Below are positions 59,511 to 64,000 of a DNA stretch of 64,000 nt, piece after piece (the first letter of the stretch is position 1; every line of letters starts with the position of its first letter). The DNA is from UBA4877 sp002399285 (GTDB lineage Bacteria > Bacillota > Thermoanaerobacteria > Thermoanaerobacterales > UBA4877). Both the position numbers and the translations under genes were made by a program. The stretch lies in assembly GCA_036771835.1 (NCBI GenBank), contig DAIPGN010000005.1:1-64000 (forward strand), in the 5' to 3' direction. The notes under the pieces were generated by a model. The model was not told where the DNA came from. It made no database searches and worked only from the letters and a program-made list of their open reading frames with translations.

Positions 59511-59723
59511 TTATATCATGATCTTGTTTGCCATCTCCCTGTTGATGGCTATGCGGGAATCCTTGATATTGACTATGATGTTGCCCCCCATAATGGAAAC
59601 GACGGTAACGTAGCCTCCGGTGACAAAACCAAGGTCTTCCAGACGCTTTTTCACATCCGCCTTTCCGCCGACTTTCCGTATGATGTTTTCCTCACCTATG
59701 GGTGCTAACGTTAATGGCATCAT
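59511..59723 (-). CDS. feoA: FeoA-family protein, copy 2
   Basis: A 70-residue SH3-like FeoA protein (KVGGKADVKKRLEDLGF, VSIMGGNIIVNIKDSRIAI). It is the first gene of the iron operon, located about 80 bases downstream of the promoter and the palindromic operator. Tandem FeoA genes ahead of feoB are common in Clostridia and may form a heteromeric partner of FeoB. Confidence 0.92.
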   Translation of the reverse strand: MMPLTLAPIGEENIIRKVGGKADVKKRLEDLGFVTGGYVTVVSIMGGNIIVNIKDSRIAINREMANKIMI

Positions 59724-59779
59724 ATTGTCCTCCTTCGCATGTTTTTGTCAGATGTCTCTATTCAACGGTTCAAATTGAT

Positions 59780-59832
59780 GGTTAGATTTCTCTAACCTTC
59801 TTTAGTTTAATACCTCTAACTTGATTTGTCAA
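59780..59832 (-). promoter_or_regulatory. feo promoter with DtxR-type operator
   Basis: On the minus strand TTGACA (59827-59832) and TAAACT (59804-59809) are 17 bases apart. A perfect palindrome GGTTAGA-N4-TCTAACC (59780-59797) sits at the start of the transcript, and a half-site GTTAGAGG lies in the spacer. A DtxR-family regulator gene diverges from it, so metal-bound repression of feo is likely. Confidence 0.75.
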
Positions 59833-59917
59833 TAGGTTGGTCTCAGTGCATCTTGATTATTTTGCCGGAGTGTGTTAATCTAATTTCAATAGTTAATGAA
59901 AGCCGGTGAAATTGGCT

Positions 59918-60289
59918 GTGAAAATATTGAAGGCGTCCGAGGACTATCTCGAGGCCATGCTGATGATGAAGGAGAGACACGGATTTATACGTTCCGTAGA
60001 TATAGCCGAAGAATTGGGCGTTACTAAACCAAGCGTTACCTATACTACAAAAAGGCTGCGTGAAAACGGGTATATAACCATGGATAAGGATGGGCTCATC
60101 ACACTCACCGATTCGGGAATGGAGATAGCCGCCCGCATTTATGAACGGCACAAAGTGCTGACTGAGTTCTTCGTATGGCTGGGCGTCGATGAAAAGACTG
60201 CCCGTGAGGATGCCTGCAAAGTGGAACACGACGTGAGCGAGAAAACGTTCGACGCCATATGCCGGCACATGGGGAAAGTAATTAGGTAG
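59918..60289 (+). CDS. DtxR/MntR-family metal-dependent regulator
   Basis: The GTG at 59918, nine bases after GGTG, gives 123 residues. It has the winged helix (ASEDYLEAMLMM, SVDIAEELGVTKPSVTYTTKRL) and the helical dimerisation domain with metal-ligand residues in the VEHDVSEKTFDAICRHM tail. It lacks the C-terminal SH3 domain, as in MntR-like short members. It diverges from the feo operon and probably represses it with Fe2+ or Mn2+ bound. Confidence 0.88.
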   Translation: MKILKASEDYLEAMLMMKERHGFIRSVDIAEELGVTKPSVTYTTKRLRENGYITMDKDGLITLTDSGMEIAARIYERHKVLTEFFVWLGVDEKTAREDACKVEHDVSEKTFDAICRHMGKVIR

Positions 60290-60359
60290 GCTCATTGAGT
60301 AAGACGTCTCTGGCAGAGTACGGAATATTTTATGCTGTGACGATAGGTGGGGGAATTAT

Positions 60360-61151
60360 ATGAATGATATACTGCAAATTATTACAGGTATAGGGATACC
60401 GCTGCTGGGTACTACGTTGGGTGCGGCAGCGGTGTTTTTCATGAAGGGCGATATGAGGCCGGGCGTCCAGAAACTGCTTCTCGGATTTGCTTCGGGCGTG
60501 ATGATAGCGGCCTCGGTCTGGTCGCTGCTCATACCGGCCATAGATATGGAGGAGAAGGCCGGCGGTATAGCATGGCTGCCGGCCGTTACCGGCTTTTTGT
60601 TCGGCATTGCATTTTTGCTGCTGCTGGATTCCGTTGTTCCGCATCTGCACCTCAACTCCGATAAGCCGGAGGGGAAGCCCAGCAAGCTGGGCAGGACCGC
60701 GATGCTCGTGTTTGCGGTTACGCTGCATAACATTCCCGAAGGCATGGCGGTGGGCGTTGTGCTGGCCGGCATGCTGAAGAGCAACGGAGCGGTCATTACC
60801 GTTGCCGATGCCTTTGCTTTGGCAATAGGCATTGCGATACAGAACTTCCCGGAGGGAGCCATCATTTCCATGCCCCTCATGAGTTCGGGGCTGTCAAAGG
60901 GCCGGGCCTTTTACTACGGCTTTCTGTCCGGCGTCGTGGAACCGATAGGCGCGATCATTACCATTCTGCTGACGTCTTTGGTCACGCCCATACTTCCGTA
61001 CATACTTTCCTTTGCCGCGGGCGCTATGATCTATGTGGTGGTGGAGGAGCTCATTCCGGAGGCCCAGACGGGAGAACACAGCAATATCGGAACCATCGGG
61101 GTGGCGATCGGTTTTGCTCTGATGATGGTGCTGGACGTGGCTCTCGGATAG
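60360..61151 (+). CDS. ZIP-family metal transporter, copy 2
   Basis: A 263-residue ZIP transporter of the ZupT/GufA branch. The metal-site helices carry HNIPEGMAVG and QNFPEGAIIS, and a His-rich stretch (PHLHLN) lies in the cytosolic loop, typical for zinc. In the second helix the first ligand position is Gln, as in many GufA-like members. It follows the DtxR-type regulator by 70 bases and may share its control. Confidence 0.9.
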   Translation: MNDILQIITGIGIPLLGTTLGAAAVFFMKGDMRPGVQKLLLGFASGVMIAASVWSLLIPAIDMEEKAGGIAWLPAVTGFLFGIAFLLLLDSVVPHLHLNSDKPEGKPSKLGRTAMLVFAVTLHNIPEGMAVGVVLAGMLKSNGAVITVADAFALAIGIAIQNFPEGAIISMPLMSSGLSKGRAFYYGFLSGVVEPIGAIITILLTSLVTPILPYILSFAAGAMIYVVVEELIPEAQTGEHSNIGTIGVAIGFALMMVLDVALG

Positions 61152-61185
61152 AGTCGTCAAGCCGATGCTTAAGTGATGCGATCGT

Positions 61186-61216
61186 ATTAAAACTCCTCTT
61201 TGCAGGAGTTTTAATT
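61186..61216 (+). terminator. Terminator after the ZIP gene
   Basis: TTAAAACTCCT pairs with AGGAGTTTTAA around CTTTGC, followed by TTTAAT, just ahead of cbiB. Confidence 0.7.
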
Positions 61217-61253
61217 TAATATGAATATATACTGCCTTATGGAGAGAAATTGA

Positions 61254-62189
61254 ATGATCGATTTTTTAGCTGCCCTTATACTTGATTTTTTAATAGGAGA
61301 TCCGTATAAATTCCCTCATCCCGTAAAGCTTATGGGGAAGATGATTTCATTTGAGGAAAAAACCGCACGCAGACTGTCCAAGAACAGCGGCTCTCTTAAG
61401 GGATGGGGGGCCTGCATCGTATTGATAAACATGGCGGTGGCCTTTTTCCTTCCTTATTATATACTCAAGTTTTTAAGGGGATACGGCCCGGCCTATCACA
61501 TAGTGAACACATACTTTTTGTATACATGTGTCGCCGCCGGCTGCCTGCAGCGCGAAGCCATGAAGGTATATGCAGCCTTATCGGAGGGCCTAGACAGGGC
61601 AAGGCACGTGCTGTCCTTTATAGTGGGCAGGGACACCAAGGATCTTGACGAGGGAGAGATAATACGAGCGGCCGTGGAGACCGTGGCGGAGAATACCTCG
61701 GACGGCGTGACGGCTCCCATGCTGTATGCCATGATAGGGGGAGCTCCCTTGGCCTTCCTCTACAAGATGGTGAATACCATGGACTCCATGCTGGGCTATT
61801 TAAATGAGAAGTATAAGGATATCGGCTTTTACCCCGCCAAGACGGACGACGTGTTCAACTTCCTGCCGTCGCGGCTTACGGGAGTCGTCATGTGCATCTC
61901 ATCTGCCTTTACATTCAAAGTCGCGGACGGCTTCAGGATAATGATAAGGGACAGGAGAAACCACAAGAGCCCCAACTGCGCCTATCCCGAAGGTGCAGTC
62001 GCCGGTCTGCTCGGCGTGCAGCTGGGCGGGGACAATACATATTTCGGCGAGGTCATGAAAAAACCCAGGATCGGCGACAAGCTGCGGGATCTGGAAAGGG
62101 ACGATATTAAAAGATCGATCGAAATAATGTACCGGACGGAAATAGTGTTTGCCGTCATTTATTTCATAATATTGCGGGTGATTTCATGA
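61254..62189 (+). CDS. cbiB: Adenosylcobinamide-phosphate synthase
   Basis: A 311-residue membrane enzyme that attaches aminopropanol (or its phosphate) to adenosylcobyric acid in B12 synthesis. The opening DFLIGDPYKFPHPVKLMGK, the conserved ETVAENTSDGVTAPMLY and NTMDSMLGYLNEKY segments, and the late RRNHKSPNCAYPEGAVAG are diagnostic. It overlaps the following aminotransferase-type gene by ATGA. No cobalamin riboswitch is seen in the 100 bases upstream. Confidence 0.95.
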   Translation: MIDFLAALILDFLIGDPYKFPHPVKLMGKMISFEEKTARRLSKNSGSLKGWGACIVLINMAVAFFLPYYILKFLRGYGPAYHIVNTYFLYTCVAAGCLQREAMKVYAALSEGLDRARHVLSFIVGRDTKDLDEGEIIRAAVETVAENTSDGVTAPMLYAMIGGAPLAFLYKMVNTMDSMLGYLNEKYKDIGFYPAKTDDVFNFLPSRLTGVVMCISSAFTFKVADGFRIMIRDRRNHKSPNCAYPEGAVAGLLGVQLGGDNTYFGEVMKKPRIGDKLRDLERDDIKRSIEIMYRTEIVFAVIYFIILRVIS

Positions 62190-63226
62190 TACACGGCGGA
62201 GATGTCGTCTCATACAAAGATAGATACGGCGGGGATATGATCGACTTCAGCAGCAACATAAATCCGCTCGGTCCTCCGGCCGGGCTGAAGGATGAGATGG
62301 ACAGGGCATATTCCGAGCTTCGCGCGTATCCCGATATACAATACAGGGAGCTCAGGCAGAATATTGCGGATTACTTAGGGCGCGATACTGGGGAAGTAAT
62401 AACGGGAAACGGCGCAGTAGATATCATAGACAATTTGTGCGTGATGTTTGACAGGATCGTGACAGCGACGCCGTGTTTTTCGGAGTATATAAGCAGGCCG
62501 GCCGTATACGGCAAGCAGGTTTTAAAACTGCCTTTGGATGATAAATTTCGCATAGACCTGCAAGCTTTGGCAGATAGCCTGCGCCGCGGCGACCTGCTGA
62601 TACTGGGAAACCCCAATAATCCCACCGGACTGCGTATACCGGAAAAGACGCTGATGCATATTTATGATATCGTAAAGCAAAGGGGTGCCTTTCTGCTGCT
62701 GGACGAGGCGTTCTTTGAGTTTTGCCCTCCCGACTACGACAGCATAGAGTTACTGCATGATGCCGATAGTATATGCGTCGTAAGAGCGGCCACGAAGGTC
62801 TTTGCGCTGCCGGGTATAAGGCTGGGATACGGCTGGGCTTCCCGTGAATTTGCTGGGAGATACCGGGGAATCGAGAACCCCTGGAGTGTCAATGCATACG
62901 CCAATGCGGCGGGCAGATGTATATTCAGGGACAAAGGCTATATTGAACGTACCCGGGAGTATATAAACAGGGAAAGGCAATACCTTACGGACGGGCTGCG
63001 TGAAATAGAATGGATAAGACCCTATGGCAGCGATGCCAATTTTATGCTGCTTAAACTGTTTAAATATGATGAGGACATGGTGTTTGACAGGTTGATACGC
63101 AATGGGATCATGATAAGGAAGGCTTCGAGCTTCGAAGGTTTGAACAAAACCTACATAAGGATCGCCGTGAAGGACCGCGAAAGCAACCGTAAACTTATGG
63201 GGTTTCTGAGAGAGTTTGAACAGTAA
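62186..63226 (+). CDS. cobD: Threonine-phosphate decarboxylase (CobD), HisC-like PLP enzyme
   Basis: A 346-residue fold-type I PLP enzyme with IDFSSNINPLGPP at the start, LGNPNNPTG, and the Schiff-base lysine in RAATKVFALPGIRLGYG. These marks are shared by CobD and histidinol-phosphate aminotransferases. The overlap with cbiB indicates CobD, which makes aminopropanol phosphate from threonine phosphate as the substrate of CbiB. No other cobalamin genes are in the window. Confidence 0.88.
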   Translation: MIHGGDVVSYKDRYGGDMIDFSSNINPLGPPAGLKDEMDRAYSELRAYPDIQYRELRQNIADYLGRDTGEVITGNGAVDIIDNLCVMFDRIVTATPCFSEYISRPAVYGKQVLKLPLDDKFRIDLQALADSLRRGDLLILGNPNNPTGLRIPEKTLMHIYDIVKQRGAFLLLDEAFFEFCPPDYDSIELLHDADSICVVRAATKVFALPGIRLGYGWASREFAGRYRGIENPWSVNAYANAAGRCIFRDKGYIERTREYINRERQYLTDGLREIEWIRPYGSDANFMLLKLFKYDEDMVFDRLIRNGIMIRKASSFEGLNKTYIRIAVKDRESNRKLMGFLREFEQ

Positions 63227-63235
63227 CTCCAATAT

Positions 63236-63274
63236 AAAGACCGCAATTCACATTTCGCGAATTACGGTCTTTTG
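63236..63274. terminator. Bidirectional terminator between cobD and the ROK gene
   Basis: AAAGACCGCAATTC pairs with GAATTACGGTCTTT (one mismatch), with TTTTG after it on the plus strand and TTTATATT on the minus strand. It serves both convergent genes. Confidence 0.8.
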
Positions 63275-63336
63275 CACAATATGGACTGCATCTGATCATG
63301 AAGGAAATGATCCACGATTTAGTTAAAAGACTTAAC

Positions 63337-64000
63337 TTAATCATTTTGTTCAATTTGTTGAAAGGCATAGGCAATGGCGCCGAGTGCAGACGCATATTTA
63401 CCGAGAGAGGCCAGGCAGATGTCCGCATGGATGGGAGACAGAGCATCGACGGTACGCTGGATCTCAGGCAGAATGGGCTGCATGTATTCGGCAAATGGGC
63501 CCCCGATGATAACTTTCTCGGGGTTGACGAATCCGATAGCGTTGGCAATAACTACGGAAAGCTCCAGGATAAAAGAATCTATGATCCCGCGGGCCGACAC
63601 GTCGCCTGCGGAATACGCAGGGACAACTTCCTGATAGTCGTAGCCTCCCGAGGACAGGTAGCGTGTGGATACCTTTTGCTCGAAGACACCTGTCTGTCCC
63701 AGTACGTTGAACCGCTTTTTGTATATATCATCCGTGCCTATCTGGTAACAGATCTCTGCCGCCAGAGACTGATATCCGTTTAAAATATGTCCGCCGCTGA
63801 TGATCGCGCCGCCTATGCCGGTGCCGATGGATATATAGAAGATATCGTCGGAATTTTCACCGGATCCCTGCCAGCGCTCGCCCAGCAGGGCACAGTTGGC
63901 ATCGTTAAAGAGAAATATGGGAAATGAATAATGTTTTTTCAGGATGGACAGCACGTCGTAGGAGTGCCAGTTCAGCGTCCCGGAATGCAGCACGACGCCG
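63337..64000 (-). CDS. ROK-family protein (sugar kinase or repressor), partial
   Basis: The frame is open to the window edge, so the N-terminus lies beyond 64000 and about 221 codons are seen. ROK marks are LFNDANCALLGERW, IGTGIGGAIISGGHILNG and the C-terminal VIIGGPFAEYM. The zinc Cys cluster typical of ROK glucokinases (CxCGxxGC) is not present: the corresponding stretch reads ICYQIG and then diverges. This points to a ROK repressor (XylR/NagC type) with its DNA-binding part outside the window, or to a zinc-free kinase. Confidence 0.82.
   Translation of the reverse strand, partial: GVVLHSGTLNWHSYDVLSILKKHYSFPIFLFNDANCALLGERWQGSGENSDDIFYISIGTGIGGAIISGGHILNGYQSLAAEICYQIGTDDIYKKRFNVLGQTGVFEQKVSTRYLSSGGYDYQEVVPAYSAGDVSARGIIDSFILELSVVIANAIGFVNPEKVIIGGPFAEYMQPILPEIQRTVDALSPIHADICLASLGKYASALGAIAYAFQQIEQND

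Noticed and set aside
61152..61253. Cobalamin riboswitch ahead of cbiB
   Set aside because: Only about 100 bases are available, and they hold a simple terminator with no B12-box-like sequence.

Overview
The window looks like chromosomal DNA from an anaerobic, low-to-moderate-GC Firmicute of the class Clostridia. The evidence is YwmB, the CdaA-CdaR pair, the DUF1659/DUF2922/YvrJ trio, MurA, a tsaC-ywlE-rpiB-upp order like that of Bacillus, ferredoxin-dependent 2-oxoacid oxidoreductases, a probably PPi-type phosphofructokinase, and frequent TTG/GTG starts behind strong Shine-Dalgarno sites. Genus and species cannot be fixed from sequence alone.

Layout. 1-8.3 kb is accessory: an XRE regulator with membrane segments, an orphan ImmA/IrrE peptidase half next to tRNA-Arg(CCG), an acyl-CoA-type dehydrogenase, a MerR-methyltransferase fusion beside an MFS pump with a MerR-style promoter, a GNAT acetyltransferase and a second MFS pump. 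8.4-20 kb is housekeeping: ZIP transporter, tRNA t6A synthesis, arginine phosphatase, RpiB, Upp, dCMP deaminase, wall-polymer initiation (TagO/WecA, WecB), YwmB-MurA, a small-protein trio and c-di-AMP synthesis (CdaA, CdaR). 20-38 kb is catabolic: methylthioadenosine salvage (MtnP, MtnA), a WYL regulator, cysteine desulfidase, then a long amino-acid fermentation block. That block has two Leu/Val-type dehydrogenases, two butyrate-kinase-family kinases, two phosphotransacylases, a four-subunit 2-oxoacid:ferredoxin oxidoreductase, a P-loop ATPase and indolepyruvate:ferredoxin oxidoreductase. Together they would turn branched-chain and aromatic amino acids into 2-oxoacids, acyl-CoAs, acyl phosphates and finally acids plus ATP.

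38-44.7 kb mixes lipid genes (PlsC, patatin), tRNA-Arg(ACG), a decayed OLD-family nuclease and small orphan proteins. 44.7-56.2 kb is a sugar locus: PFK and DeoC diverge from a PRD/PTS regulator, followed by a Lac/cellobiose-type PTS (EIIA, EIIB, EIIC), two GH1 phospho-glycosidases, ManA, an AlsE/Rpe-like epimerase and RpiB. Both arms carry the same MtlR-like operator at the same distance from the -10 box. 56.2-61.2 kb handles metals (HMA protein, FeoB-associated protein, FeoB, two FeoA, DtxR-type regulator, ZIP). 61.2-63.2 kb holds CbiB and a CobD/HisC-type aminotransferase, and the window ends inside a ROK-family gene.

The most novel signal is a dispersed, non-coding, hairpin-rich element. 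Two full copies (17541-17712, 38774-38941) and two internally deleted copies (34465-34517, 48993-49026) occur here. It has imperfect terminal inverted repeats. Each copy sits beside palindromic targets that look duplicated; in the clearest case the flanks are identical 22-bp direct repeats.
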